64,000 bases of DNA. Source: Tropicimonas sp. IMCC34043 (GTDB lineage Bacteria > Pseudomonadota > Alphaproteobacteria > Rhodobacterales > Rhodobacteraceae). Each line of letters begins with the position of its first letter. The stretch's first letter is position 1. Under the pieces are notes generated by a model that saw only the letters and a list, made by a program, of their open reading frames with translations, had not been told where the DNA came from and did not search any database. Positions 16,172-24,632 of this stretch are shown piece by piece. The position numbers and the translations under genes were made by a program. Where the stretch lies: assembly GCF_003390845.1 (NCBI RefSeq), contig NZ_QMEK01000001.1:1612001-1676000 (forward strand), in the 5' to 3' direction.

Positions 16172-16438
16172 TCAACCCGCCGGCATCTCGAGCTTGCGGA
16201 CACTCTTGCCCGTCTCGATGCTCAGGCTGTCCTTGTCTATGGCGACCACTGTGGCGCCCCCGAGCTTTGCCCCCAACGCAACCTTCTCGATCTTGCCGGT
16301 GGCATAGCGCACCAGGGCGCTACGGTCGGTGTCGGTGCCAAAGACACCGATGAGCGTAAGTTCGTGCAACGAAATCGCATCGGTCTGGGTGGCCTGCTGT
16401 TCGGCAAAGCTCTGACCCGTCATCCCCTGTTTGGGCAT
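16172..16438 (-). CDS. Small PilP/GspC-like domain protein
   Basis: 88 aa. The body (LHELTLIGVFGT, ALVRYATGKIEKVALG, GGATVVAIDKDSLSIE) follows the beta-rich pattern of PilP/GspC homology domains, in which a short peptide first sets out a gene-product-wide V/G-rich sheet. It resembles the C-terminal end of a much longer Rhodobacterales protein that I recall being annotated as a translation-initiation-factor-2-like protein, so it may be a minimal version. No signal peptide or membrane segment. The ATG at 16438 has GGGGAAC upstream. Function unknown. Confidence 0.6.
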   Translation of the reverse strand: MPKQGMTGQSFAEQQATQTDAISLHELTLIGVFGTDTDRSALVRYATGKIEKVALGAKLGGATVVAIDKDSLSIETGKSVRKLEMPAG

Positions 16439-16884
16439 TCTGTTCCCCTGTTCAGGACCATCACGCAAGCCACCGCCACAGCGCCCCGGGGACGCATGCC
16501 GGCTGGCAACGAAACGGATAAAATGAGTCGTTCTCGGCCCGGAGCGCTCGGGCATCCCGCGCCGCCCCGACACCCGGACGCAGCTAGCAGGCATGCTGCA
16601 TCCGCGAAAGCGGGTTGCACGCGGGGCAGGCGCAACAGCGCAGGGCGAAGGCCCAGAAAGCGGCGGAAAGGCGCCGCCGCCGGCAGGAGATTGCCGGATT
16701 TCCGTTTCGTGCGCTCACATCCCGTCACGTTCGCGACAACGCTGGCGCACGTCATGGCGGCGCCGACACACCGCCGGGACCCAGCAGATTCTCCAGCAAG
16801 GCAACGCTTGTCTTCCAGCTGATCGGCCCTGCGCCGGTCAGTCTGGCCGCGCGCCCCGGGTCCCTCAAGACCCGGGTGTGCAGT
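16439..16884. other. 446 bp gap without a recognisable gene; purF 3' hairpin
   Basis: No convincing protein frame is seen on either strand. Next to the purF stop, CCCGGGTC and GACCCGGG (16855-16862 and 16869-16876) form a perfect 8-bp hairpin with a 6-base loop, a plausible transcript end though without a T-run. The remainder is GC-rich; I looked for 6S RNA, SRP RNA, RNase P RNA and tRNA features and found none. Confidence 0.5.
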
Positions 16885-18408
16885 TCATTCCGCGGCAGTC
16901 TTGAGCTTGAACCCGCGCTGGATCATGTCGGCCGGCTCGACCGGATATTCGCCCGAGAAGCAGGCGTCGCAATATTGCGGCCGGTCCGGGTTGCGCCCCC
17001 CGGCCTCGCCCACCGCGCGATAGAGCCCGTCGAGCGAGATGAACTTCAGGCTGTTGACCGCAAGATGCTCGCGCATCTCTTCCTCGGTCATGGTGGCGGC
17101 CAGCAGTTTTTCGCGCTGGGGCGTGTCGACGCCGTAGAAACACGGCCAGGCGGTCGGCGGGCTGGCGATCCGGAAATGCACCTCGGCCGCGCCGGCATCG
17201 AGGATCATTTCCTTGATCTTGCGGCTGGTGGTGCCGCGTACCACGCTGTCATCGACGAGGATCACCCGCTTGCCGGAAATCAGCGCCCGGTTCACGTTCA
17301 GCTTCAGCCGCACGCCCATGTTGCGGATCTGCTCGGTCGGTTCGATGAAGGTGCGGCCCATGTACTGGTTGCGGATGATCCCCATGCCATAGGGAATACC
17401 GCTTTCATGGCTGAACCCGATGGCCGCGGGCGTCCCCGAATCCGGCACAGGGCAGACCAGATCGGCATCGACCGGCGCCTCGCGGGCCAGTTCGACCCCG
17501 ATCTGACGCCGGGTCTCATAGACCGAGCGCCCACTCTGGATCGAATCGGGACGCGAGAAATAGACATGCTCGAAGATGCAGAACCGCGGCGGGCGCGGCT
17601 CGAACGGGTGATAGCTTTTGACCCCGCTGTCCGCCGAGATCACCACCATCTCGCCCGGCTCGATCTCGCGCACGAATTGCGCACCGACGATGTCGAGCGC
17701 ACAGGTCTCGGAGCTGAGGATCCAGGCGTCGCCGAGCCGGCCCAGCACCAGCGGCCGCACGCCCAGCGGGTCGCGCACGCCGATCAGCTTGGTCCGCGTC
17801 ATGGCGACGACCGAAAACGCCCCCTCGACCCGGCGCAGCGCGTCCTTCATCCGTTCCGGGATGTCGCGCTGCAGCGACCGGGCCATCAGATGGATGATGC
17901 ATTCGCTGTCGGACGACGACTGGAAGATCGAGCCACGGTCGATCAACTCGCGGCGCAGCGCCTCGGCGTTGGTGATGTTGCCATTGTGGGCAATCGCCGC
18001 CCCGCCCATCGAGAACTCGCCGAAGAAGGGCTGCACATCGCGGATCTCGGTCCGGCCCTTGGATCCGGCGGTCGAATACCGCACGTGACCGATGGCAAGG
18101 CCGCCCGGCAGGGTCTCCATCAACCGGGTCGAGGTGAAATTGTCGCGCACATAGCCAAAGCGGCGGGCCGAGTGGAAACCGGTGCCAAAGTTGTGGGTGA
18201 CGATCCCGCCCGCCTCCTGGCCGCGGTGTTGCAACGCGTGCAGCCCGAGCGCCACGAACTGCGCCGCATCGGCCACGCCGATCACGCCGTAGACGCCGCA
18301 TTCCTCGCGCAACTTGTCGTCATCCCAGCGATCGAAGGGATGACGAGGGAACTCTGCCTCGGACTCAAGGCGATCAGTCGGCTGTGGTTCGGGCAGCACG
18401 GATGTCAT
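16885..18408 (-). CDS. purF: Amidophosphoribosyltransferase
   Basis: 507 aa. A 36-residue propeptide precedes the N-terminal nucleophile cysteine in REECGVYGVIG; the glutaminase part has RYSTAGS and AHNGNITN, and the C-terminal part has the PRPP loop VILVDDSVVRGTTS. PurF makes phosphoribosylamine from PRPP and glutamine, the first committed step of purine synthesis. The ATG at 18408 is preferred over a GTG 39 bp upstream. cvpA lies just upstream on the same strand, the conserved cvpA-purF neighbourhood. Confidence 0.97.
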   Translation of the reverse strand: MTSVLPEPQPTDRLESEAEFPRHPFDRWDDDKLREECGVYGVIGVADAAQFVALGLHALQHRGQEAGGIVTHNFGTGFHSARRFGYVRDNFTSTRLMETLPGGLAIGHVRYSTAGSKGRTEIRDVQPFFGEFSMGGAAIAHNGNITNAEALRRELIDRGSIFQSSSDSECIIHLMARSLQRDIPERMKDALRRVEGAFSVVAMTRTKLIGVRDPLGVRPLVLGRLGDAWILSSETCALDIVGAQFVREIEPGEMVVISADSGVKSYHPFEPRPPRFCIFEHVYFSRPDSIQSGRSVYETRRQIGVELAREAPVDADLVCPVPDSGTPAAIGFSHESGIPYGMGIIRNQYMGRTFIEPTEQIRNMGVRLKLNVNRALISGKRVILVDDSVVRGTTSRKIKEMILDAGAAEVHFRIASPPTAWPCFYGVDTPQREKLLAATMTEEEMREHLAVNSLKFISLDGLYRAVGEAGGRNPDRPQYCDACFSGEYPVEPADMIQRGFKLKTAAE

Positions 18409-18597
18409 TTGGCGGTGGGCTCCAAATCCGGACGGTGGCGCGTTCACTCTTTACGGCGTTGCGGCGCGGGTGTCATCCCTCTGTCACAGTGACGCAGGCA
18501 ATCCATCACCCCGAAGTGAGCCACGGGGACCGTTCTGCCAGATTGCTGCCAAGCGACTGAGACTGCCCGGCAAAATGGCAATCGGACGCCCGAATCG

Positions 18598-19206
18598 TCA
18601 ATTCCCGACGGTCGGCGGCGCGGTTATGATCACCGGAACCTCGGTCGTCGGGCCGCAGGAACGGTCGATCAGCGATTCGAATTCGCCGGTCAGCCACGAC
18701 AATGCGGTCTCCTGATCGGCCAGCTTGCCGCCAAGGTTCTGCTTCATCGAATCGAAGACCCGGGCCGAGCGGCTGTCGTCGACCATCGCGATCCCGCTCT
18801 GGCCAATGGCGAAATCATAGATCACCAGCGCAATCACCACCAGCAGCATGCCGCGCAGCGCCCCGAAAAGAAAGCCAAGGCCCTGATCGATGGCATTCAG
18901 CGCCGACCGCTGCACCAGCGAGGAAAACAGCGGCGTGAACAGCGCGAAGACGATCAGTGCCAGGGCAAAGACCGCGGCAAAGGCCGCAATGGTCGAGGCC
19001 GTGCAGTTTTCGAGGAAGTCGCGCAGCAGCGGGATTTCACGCACCAGCGGTTCGGCCTGGGGCGCGAACATCCAGGCCAGCACGGCCGCCGCGACCCAGC
19101 CCGCGATTGCCAGGGCCTCGCGCACGAACCCGCGGGAATAGGCCAGGATGGCCGATATGATGATGACGACAGCGACGCCGCCGTCGACGATGGTGAAGCC
19201 GTTCAT
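18598..19206 (-). CDS. cvpA: CvpA family membrane protein
   Basis: 202 aa with four predicted membrane helices: FTIVDGGVAVVIIISAILAY at the start, ALAIAGWVAAAVLAWMF, a central IAAFAAVFALALIVFALF helix and MLLVVIALVIYDF. The GFVREAL and LFGALRGML loops are typical of CvpA. Its cellular role is unsettled (colicin V production, envelope stress). Position next to purF is a conserved arrangement. Confidence 0.92.
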   Translation of the reverse strand: MNGFTIVDGGVAVVIIISAILAYSRGFVREALAIAGWVAAAVLAWMFAPQAEPLVREIPLLRDFLENCTASTIAAFAAVFALALIVFALFTPLFSSLVQRSALNAIDQGLGFLFGALRGMLLVVIALVIYDFAIGQSGIAMVDDSRSARVFDSMKQNLGGKLADQETALSWLTGEFESLIDRSCGPTTEVPVIITAPPTVGN

Positions 19207-19242
19207 GGGTCTGCCCCTGCCCCCGCTCGTTGCGCGCCGACG

Positions 19243-20604
19243 CTATCCTGCGCCGAACATTTCTCCCACGAACGCGACCAGATCGGGGAAGCGCCGTACG
19301 CCGACCCCCCGAGGGACCGCGCCGGCCGACCGCTCTGGCAGCGCCGCCTGCGTGAAACCAAGTTTCTCGGCTTCTTTCAACCTGTTTTCTGTCTGGCTGG
19401 CCGGACGAAGCGCGCCCGAGAGGCTGATCTCGCCGAAAACCACCATGTCGGCGGGCAGCGCCACGTCCTCGCGGGCCGAGACCAGGGCCGCGGCAACGGC
19501 AAGGTCCGCGGCCGGTTCGCCGATGCGCAAGCCACCCGCAATGTTGAGATAGACGTCGAGCCCGGCAAAGGGGATCGCACAGCGCGACTCGAGGACCGCA
19601 AGGATCATCGCAAGCCGCCCGGCATCCCAGCCGACGACCGACCGGCGCGCCTGCGGCTGCGGGCTCGGGCTGACCAGCGCCTGGATCTCGGCCAGCACCG
19701 GGCGCGTGCCCTCGATCCCGGCAAAGACCGCGGTGCCCGGGCTTTCCCGGTCACGGTCCGACAAGAACAGTGCCGAGGGGTTCGAGACCTCCGCCAGCCC
19801 CGCCCCCGTCATCTCGAAGACGCCGATCTCGTCCGCCGGGCCGAACCGGTTCTTGACCGCGCGCAGGATGCGGAACTGGTGCCCGCGCTCGCCCTCGAAA
19901 TAGAGCACCGTGTCGACCATGTGTTCGACCACCCGGGGCCCCGCGATCTGGCCTTCCTTGGTGACATGGCCGACCAGCACCACGGCGGTGCCGCGACGCT
20001 TGGCGAAGGTGACCAGATCGTGGGCTGCCGCCCGCACCTGGCTGACCGATCCCGGCGCCGCCTCGACACTGTCGCTCCACATGGTCTGGATCGAATCGAT
20101 CACTGCCAGATCGGGGCGCTCGCGGTCGAGCGTGCTCAGGATGTCGCGCAGGTTGGTCTCGGTGGCAAGCCTGACCGGCGCACTCGCAAGGCCAAGCCGC
20201 TGGGCACGCATCCGCACCTGTGCCGCGGCCTCCTCGCCCGAGACGTAGATGACCCCAAGCCCGGTCTCGGCAAACCGTGCGGCGGCCTGCAACAGCAACG
20301 TCGACTTGCCGATCCCCGGATCGCCCCCCACCAGCAGCGCCGAGGCCGGCACCAGCCCGCCGCCCAGCACCCGGTCAAGCTCGTCGATGCCGCAGCGGGT
20401 CCGTGGCGGCGGCGGTGTCTCGTCGGCAAGATCGCTCAGCGCAATGCTGCGCCCGCCGCCCGACGAGGCGCGCCGACCGGGACCCGCGACGACCGGCGCC
20501 TCCTCGATGATCGAATTCCAGGCGCCGCAGGCGTCGCAACGCCCGGACCATTTGGAATGGACCGCACCGCAGTCGGAACAGGTGAAACTCGGAGTTCTTG
20601 CCAT
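19243..20604 (-). CDS. radA: DNA repair protein RadA/Sms
   Basis: 453 aa. N-terminal four-cysteine zinc finger (CSDCGAV...CDACGAW), RecA-like ATPase with Walker A GGDPGIGKST, the RadA-specific KNRFG motif (AVKNRFGPADE), and a C-terminal Lon-like domain (FAGLDVYLNIAGG). RadA is a helicase that drives branch migration during recombination. Spacing to cvpA (36 bp) suggests cotranscription. Confidence 0.96.
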   Translation of the reverse strand: MARTPSFTCSDCGAVHSKWSGRCDACGAWNSIIEEAPVVAGPGRRASSGGGRSIALSDLADETPPPPRTRCGIDELDRVLGGGLVPASALLVGGDPGIGKSTLLLQAAARFAETGLGVIYVSGEEAAAQVRMRAQRLGLASAPVRLATETNLRDILSTLDRERPDLAVIDSIQTMWSDSVEAAPGSVSQVRAAAHDLVTFAKRRGTAVVLVGHVTKEGQIAGPRVVEHMVDTVLYFEGERGHQFRILRAVKNRFGPADEIGVFEMTGAGLAEVSNPSALFLSDRDRESPGTAVFAGIEGTRPVLAEIQALVSPSPQPQARRSVVGWDAGRLAMILAVLESRCAIPFAGLDVYLNIAGGLRIGEPAADLAVAAALVSAREDVALPADMVVFGEISLSGALRPASQTENRLKEAEKLGFTQAALPERSAGAVPRGVGVRRFPDLVAFVGEMFGAG

Positions 20605-20646
20605 GCCCCTCTGTGCCGCAGCCCGCCGCGGCCGGCAAGCCCGCGC

Positions 20647-21102
20647 TCAGGCCTCCGACCGGCCCCGTGCCAGCGCCCGCTTGGTCGCAGCCCCGATCCC
20701 GATCGAGGCCAGCACGCAGAAGGTGAACAGATAAAGCCCCCAGGCGGTCTCGACCCGACCGAGCCCCACCCCCTTCACGATCACCACATAAAGCGCGATC
20801 AGGAAGACATCGGCCATGGCAAGCCGCCCCAGCACCTCGAGCAGCGGCATCCAGCGCCGTCCGGCCCGGCCGGACTGCACCGCCGCAAGGCCGAGCGTCT
20901 TCGCCATCGGGGCCACCAGCGCCAGCAGCGCCACCAGCAGCGCCAGCGCAACGTCGCTTTTCCACAGCGCCACAAGGCCCGACACCACCGAGATCTCCTT
21001 GGTGCCAAAGAACGGCAGCAAGCCCGCGCGCAGCAGCGGCGAGATCCAGGCCAGCGGATAGAGGATCAGAAGCGAAAGGTTCGCGTATCGAAGCAGCTGC
21101 AT
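20647..21102 (-). CDS. PqiA-like paraquat-inducible membrane protein
   Basis: 151 aa single-module PqiA-type protein with four hydrophobic segments and the family marks FGTKEISVVSG and WGLYLFTF. Full PqiA proteins have two such modules and take part in lipid transport between membranes together with MCE-domain PqiB; no MCE gene is nearby. The ATG at 21102 (MQLLRYANL) is preferred over an upstream one because homology begins there. Follows radA's upstream side by 42 bp, same strand. Confidence 0.78.
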   Translation of the reverse strand: MQLLRYANLSLLILYPLAWISPLLRAGLLPFFGTKEISVVSGLVALWKSDVALALLVALLALVAPMAKTLGLAAVQSGRAGRRWMPLLEVLGRLAMADVFLIALYVVIVKGVGLGRVETAWGLYLFTFCVLASIGIGAATKRALARGRSEA

Positions 21103-21171
21103 GGCATCGATATAGGCACCCCGTCGCACGGGCGACAGCCCTCTGCCCCAGGTCCCGGCCGAACGCGGCCA

Positions 21172-21951
21172 TCACATCGTCTGGTTGGTCGCGCCGCCGT
21201 CGAGCAGGATGTTCTGCCCGACGATGAATCCCGCATGCTGCGAACACAGGAACGCACACATCGCCCCGAAATCCTCGCGCGTGCCAAAGCGTCGCGCCGG
21301 GATCGCCGTCAGCCGCGCCGCCTGCACCGCCTCGACCGTGGTCCCGGTCCTTTGCGCCTCGGCAGCATCGAGCGCCGCCAGCCGGTCGGTGGCATGTTGC
21401 CCCGGCAGCAGGTTGTTGATCGTCACCCCATGCGGCGCCACCTGCCGTGCCGTGCCGGCAACAAACCCGGTCAACCCGGTGCGCGCGGCATTCGACAGCC
21501 CCAGCGCCGCAATCGGCGCCTTGACCGAGACCGAGGTGATGTTGACCACCCGCCCCCAGCCAGCCGCGATCATGCCCGGCAACAGCGCCGTCATCAGCGC
21601 GATGGGTGCCAGCATGTTGGCATCGAGCGCCCGGATGAAATCCTCCCGCCCCCAGTCCGACCAGATCCCCGGCGGCGGCCCGCCCGCGTTGGTCACCAGG
21701 ATCCCGACGCCCTCCGCGGCGTCGAGCAGCCGCGCGCGGTCCGCCTCGACCGTCACGTCGCCCACGACGGTTGCGACCGCCACGCCGTGGCTGCGCCGGA
21801 TCGCCTCGGCCGTCTGCTCCAGCGCCGCGCCACCGCGCGCGTTCATCACCAGATCGACGCCCGCCGCCGCCAACGCCTCGGCACAGCCGCGCCCCAGCCC
21901 CTTGGACGAGGCCGTCACCAGCGCCCGCTTGCCTGCAATCCCCAGATCCAT
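21172..21951 (-). CDS. Atypical SDR-family protein lacking the usual Tyr/Lys
   Basis: 259 aa. The cofactor-binding TASSKGLGRG and NAGGPPPG and the C-terminal LLDGGATNQTM place it in the SDR family, near 3-oxoacyl-ACP-reductase-like members. Where YxxxK should follow the catalytic serine (NITSVSV), the sequence reads LGLSNAARTGLTG: by alignment Tyr becomes Leu and Lys becomes Asn. It may act by a different mechanism, as known for some divergent SDRs, or not be an oxidoreductase. It lies directly upstream of the intergenic repeat copy 2. Confidence 0.78.
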   Translation of the reverse strand: MDLGIAGKRALVTASSKGLGRGCAEALAAAGVDLVMNARGGAALEQTAEAIRRSHGVAVATVVGDVTVEADRARLLDAAEGVGILVTNAGGPPPGIWSDWGREDFIRALDANMLAPIALMTALLPGMIAAGWGRVVNITSVSVKAPIAALGLSNAARTGLTGFVAGTARQVAPHGVTINNLLPGQHATDRLAALDAAEAQRTGTTVEAVQAARLTAIPARRFGTREDFGAMCAFLCSQHAGFIVGQNILLDGGATNQTM

Positions 21952-22030
21952 CGCGTTTCCCCCGGCCTCCCGTCACCGCAGATTGCCACCCGAACTCCTG
22001 CAACACTGCATGAAGGTCGCACCCTACCCC

Positions 22031-22081
22031 ATTCTTCTTGGTAAAAATACCTCCGCCGGAGGCATCGCGCGCCAGCGCGAT
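22031..22081. repeat. Dispersed intergenic repeat, copy 2
   Basis: The head ATTCTTCTTGGTAAAAATAC matches copy 1 (5094-5168) in spacing and core (TTCTTCT, G, AAATA), followed by CCTCCG-C-CGGAGG and a perfect hairpin ATCGCGC-GCCA-GCGCGAT at 22064-22081. It lies just beyond the ParA stop, in the same 3'-end position as copy 1 relative to its neighbours. Confidence 0.6.
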
Positions 22082-22088
22082 CCCCGGC

Positions 22089-22712
22089 TCAGACAATCGC
22101 CCGGATCAGCGGCTCCCACTGCGCCCGGAGCGGCCGGAACGCCGCCTGCGGCTTGTCGAACACCGACAGCCCCGCCTCGGCCAGATCGCCATAGGCCACC
22201 CGCTCGGTGATCCGCGCCACCGGCTGCTGTCCCATGCGCTCGAAAAAGGCGTCGAGCCTCTGGTTGGCGCGGCCCCGCGGTTTCACCCGGTTGGCCAGCA
22301 GTTCGACCCCGACCTTGCCCTTGCGGATGCGCTTGATCTCGTGGATCTCCTTCAGGAACCGTCGCGAGCTGTCCTCGTCGAAAAACGACGGCATCACCGG
22401 GCAGATCACCGCCTTGGCCTCGGCCACAAGCGTTTGCGCGTCGTCTTCATCGAGCGATCCCGGCGCGTCGATCACCACCCAGTCGATCCCCTTCGGGACA
22501 TCGCCCAGAACCTTCTTCGAACTCCAGTCGAGGGCTGTGATCGCGGCCACGCCATCGGGGCGCCGTTTCAACCAGCGGGTCGAGGATTTCTGCGGGTCGG
22601 CATCTGCAAGCCCCACCTTCCAGCCGCCGTCGGCCAGCGCGGCGGCGAGCGTGATCGCCACCGTGGTCTTGCCGCAGCCGCCCTTGCGATTTGCGATCAG
22701 CACGGTCTTCAT
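22089..22712 (-). CDS. ParA-family partitioning ATPase
   Basis: 207 aa with the deviant Walker A KGGCGKTT at the very start, Walker A' LADADPQKSS and Walker B VVIDAPGSL. Small ParA/MinD-type ATPases position plasmids, protein clusters or chromosomal sites by dynamic DNA binding. It lacks an N-terminal DNA-binding extension, as in ParAs that use a small partner regulator. Immediately upstream in the same direction (36 bp gap) is a 53 aa ribbon-helix-helix protein, a pairing seen in plasmid partition modules; no parS-like repeat or chemotaxis gene is seen nearby. Confidence 0.88.
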   Translation of the reverse strand: MKTVLIANRKGGCGKTTVAITLAAALADGGWKVGLADADPQKSSTRWLKRRPDGVAAITALDWSSKKVLGDVPKGIDWVVIDAPGSLDEDDAQTLVAEAKAVICPVMPSFFDEDSSRRFLKEIHEIKRIRKGKVGVELLANRVKPRGRANQRLDAFFERMGQQPVARITERVAYGDLAEAGLSVFDKPQAAFRPLRAQWEPLIRAIV

Positions 22713-22748
22713 CTGTCTCCCCCGTTCATTCGTTTCGTTCCGGTTCGC

Positions 22749-22910
22749 TCACTCAGGGTCCCGGCTTTCGACGAAGGCCCGGATGAACTGCCGGATCTCC
22801 CGCGACGCCGAGGTGCCGCGTTTCTCGCAAAGCCGCACGAAACCGTCCCGCTCTTCGGTGCAGATTCGGATCGCCAGCTGCCCGTCCTTTTTCTTGCCCC
22901 GGTCGGACAT
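22749..22910 (-). CDS. Small ribbon-helix-helix protein, likely ParA partner
   Basis: 53 aa: a lysine-rich start (MSDRGKKKDG), one beta strand (QLAIRI), then two helices (EERDGFVRLCEKRG and SREIRQFIRAFVES), which is the MetJ/Arc ribbon-helix-helix layout. Such dimers bind operators and, in type Ib/III partition systems, centromeres. The ATG at 22910 has GGAGGG 10 nt upstream; a frame extending to 23195 is not protein-like. It precedes the ParA gene by 36 bp and probably shares its transcript. Confidence 0.72.
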   Translation of the reverse strand: MSDRGKKKDGQLAIRICTEERDGFVRLCEKRGTSASREIRQFIRAFVESRDPE

Positions 22911-23218
22911 TGCCGATGCGCCCTCCGTCATTGCCCGGTCAGTGTATATACGTCGGGCGGGACGCCACAACCCGCAACCCACAACAACTGGCGGATCTCG
23001 CCGACCGAGCCACAGGATGCTGTGGCGCAACGTCGATATCCCACCCCGAAATCCGTCTATAACCCAGGTTGCATGCCCCTGATCCGGGAACGGAGGCGGG
23101 CGATTTCCACCCCGGGGCCGATTGGGCGGGACGGGTCTTGGCGTCATTTCGGCGGCGTCGGAGCGCCACCGTTCCGGCACCAACGAATACGACACTTCCT
23201 CAAACTACAGGATACGAC

Positions 23219-23473
23219 ATGTTGAAGAAAATGACCGCCCTGGCCGTTGCAGCGACGCTGCTGGTTTCCGCGACCGGCGCCATCGCCTCCGGCCTCAAGC
23301 TCACCGACGAGACCAAGGCCCAGATCAAGACGACCCTCACCGAGCAGGGCTATGACGTCGGCAAGATCAAGGTCGAGGACGGCTATTACGAGGCCTATGC
23401 CAAGAAGGACGGCAAGAAGCTGGAGATCTATCTCGACGGCGACCTGAAGATCGTCACCACCAAGGTCGACTGA
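23219..23473 (+). CDS. Small periplasmic PepSY-domain protein
   Basis: 84 aa: a signal peptide (to about residue 23, VSATGAIAS) and one PepSY-like module (TEQGYDVGKIKVEDGYYEAYAKKDGKKLEIYLDG...). PepSY modules bind or inhibit partners in the periplasm and are often coupled to membrane cytochromes or ferric reductases. It is followed by a cytochrome b561 gene (62 bp away), so a role in a small membrane redox unit is likely. AGGA precedes the ATG. Confidence 0.82.
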   Translation: MLKKMTALAVAATLLVSATGAIASGLKLTDETKAQIKTTLTEQGYDVGKIKVEDGYYEAYAKKDGKKLEIYLDGDLKIVTTKVD

Positions 23474-23485
23474 TCCAGTCCGGAC

Positions 23486-23510
23486 GGCGGTGGCCCGCAG
23501 GGCTGCCGCC
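23486..23510 (+). terminator. Hairpin after the PepSY gene
   Basis: An imperfect stem (GGCGG/CCGCC outside, GCCC/GGGC inside) is followed by TCCCTTTCC. It could end or attenuate the PepSY transcript before the cytochrome gene, leaving more small protein than cytochrome. The T-run is weak. Confidence 0.35.
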
Positions 23511-23535
23511 TCCCTTTCCGAGAAGGCCAAATTCC

Positions 23536-24066
23536 ATGACACGCATCAAGGTCTGGGACCCGCTCGTCCGGGTCTTTCACTGGTCGCTGGTGACGCTTTT
23601 CGCGGCCAACGCGCTGTTTACCAACGGCGAGCACAAGCTGCACCGCTGGATCGGCTACACGATCCTGGCGCTCATCGCCGTTCGCATCCTCTGGGGCTTT
23701 GCCGGACGCGGCTATGCCCGCTTCGCAAGTTTTCCCCCCAGCATCTCGGCCGCGGTCTCGCAGGTCTCGGACATGGTGCTGGGCCGAACGCCGCTGCACA
23801 GGGGTCACACGCCGCTTGGCGCCTACATGATCTATAACCTTTTGCTCACGCTCGGGGTGATCTGCGTCTCTGGCTATCTGATGACCACCGACATGTTCTG
23901 GGGCGTCGAATGGCCCGAAACCGTGCACAAGGCCGCCGTCACCTGGGCCGAGATTTCGGTCGTGCTGCATGTCTCGGCCGTCATCATCGAAAGCCGCCGG
24001 ACCAGGATCAACCTTCCCTCCGCCATGATCACGGGCTACAAGAAGATCCCTGCCGAACTGGACTGA
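23536..24066 (+). CDS. Cytochrome b561 family membrane protein
   Basis: 176 aa with four membrane helices and the paired histidines expected for two b-type hemes: VFHWSL and KLHRWIGYTIL in the first pair, TVHKAAVTWAEISVVLHVSAV in the last. Diheme cytochromes of this class shuttle electrons between quinol and periplasmic acceptors (YodB/CybB-like). GAAGG precedes the ATG. It lies between the PepSY gene and a membrane-anchored LuxR regulator 7 bp downstream. Confidence 0.88.
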   Translation: MTRIKVWDPLVRVFHWSLVTLFAANALFTNGEHKLHRWIGYTILALIAVRILWGFAGRGYARFASFPPSISAAVSQVSDMVLGRTPLHRGHTPLGAYMIYNLLLTLGVICVSGYLMTTDMFWGVEWPETVHKAAVTWAEISVVLHVSAVIIESRRTRINLPSAMITGYKKIPAELD

Positions 24067-24073
24067 CAGACCC

Positions 24074-24568
24074 GTGATACCTGCTTCGCGCGACGGCACC
24101 AGGCTACCCTATCTCATGATCGCTTTGATCGCGACGCAGGTGTTCTGCGCCGCGTTCTACGTGGTCGATTCGATTTCGGACATGACGTCGGGGACCGCCA
24201 GCGACCCGACCTGGCATCTCGGGGTCGAGGGCATTGCGGCACTCACCCTGTGTGTCGCGATTGCGCTCGAGATGCGCTATCTCGGCTGGCTGTTGCGGCG
24301 GAAGGCGCATCTGGAGCATTCGGTTTCGATTGCCTCGGCCGCGGTCCATGACGTGATCGAATCCCATTTCGACGGCTGGAAGCTGACACCGGCGGAACGC
24401 GATGTCGCCATGCTGATGGTGAAGGGGCTTTCGAACGTCGAGATCGCCCAGATCCGCGGCAGCGCCGAAGGCACCGTCAAATCCCAGCTCAACGCGGTCT
24501 ATCGCAAGTCCGGCACCACCGGGCGCGGCGAATTCCTGAGCCAGATCATCGACGGCATGATGGGCTGA
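24074..24568 (+). CDS. Membrane-anchored LuxR-type regulator
   Basis: 164 aa. Two hydrophobic helices (about residues 13-34 and 50-72) lead to a C-terminal LuxR/GerE helix-turn-helix (LTPAERDVAMLMVKGLSNVEIA...GTVKSQLNAVYRKSG, about 103-160). No receiver or autoinducer domain is present. It would sit in the cytoplasmic membrane with the DNA-binding domain inside, next to a cytochrome b561 it is coupled to, which suggests control by membrane redox state; that is inference. The GTG at 24074 is weakly supported; an ATG at 24116 is the alternative. Confidence 0.8.
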   Translation: MIPASRDGTRLPYLMIALIATQVFCAAFYVVDSISDMTSGTASDPTWHLGVEGIAALTLCVAIALEMRYLGWLLRRKAHLEHSVSIASAAVHDVIESHFDGWKLTPAERDVAMLMVKGLSNVEIAQIRGSAEGTVKSQLNAVYRKSGTTGRGEFLSQIIDGMMG

Positions 24569-24632
24569 ACACAGCGGGTGCGCCCGCCGGTGTATCGGGG
24601 CGGCCCTGCGCAGGGGTGTTACCTCGTACGAT

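Noticed and set aside
16439-16884. Possible structured RNA gene between purF and the PilP-like gene
   Set aside because: Only the purF 3' hairpin is clear; no 6S, SRP, RNase P or tRNA landmarks.
16615-18492. 625-codon plus-strand frame opposite purF
   Set aside because: Mirror of the purF codon bias; no recognisable motif.
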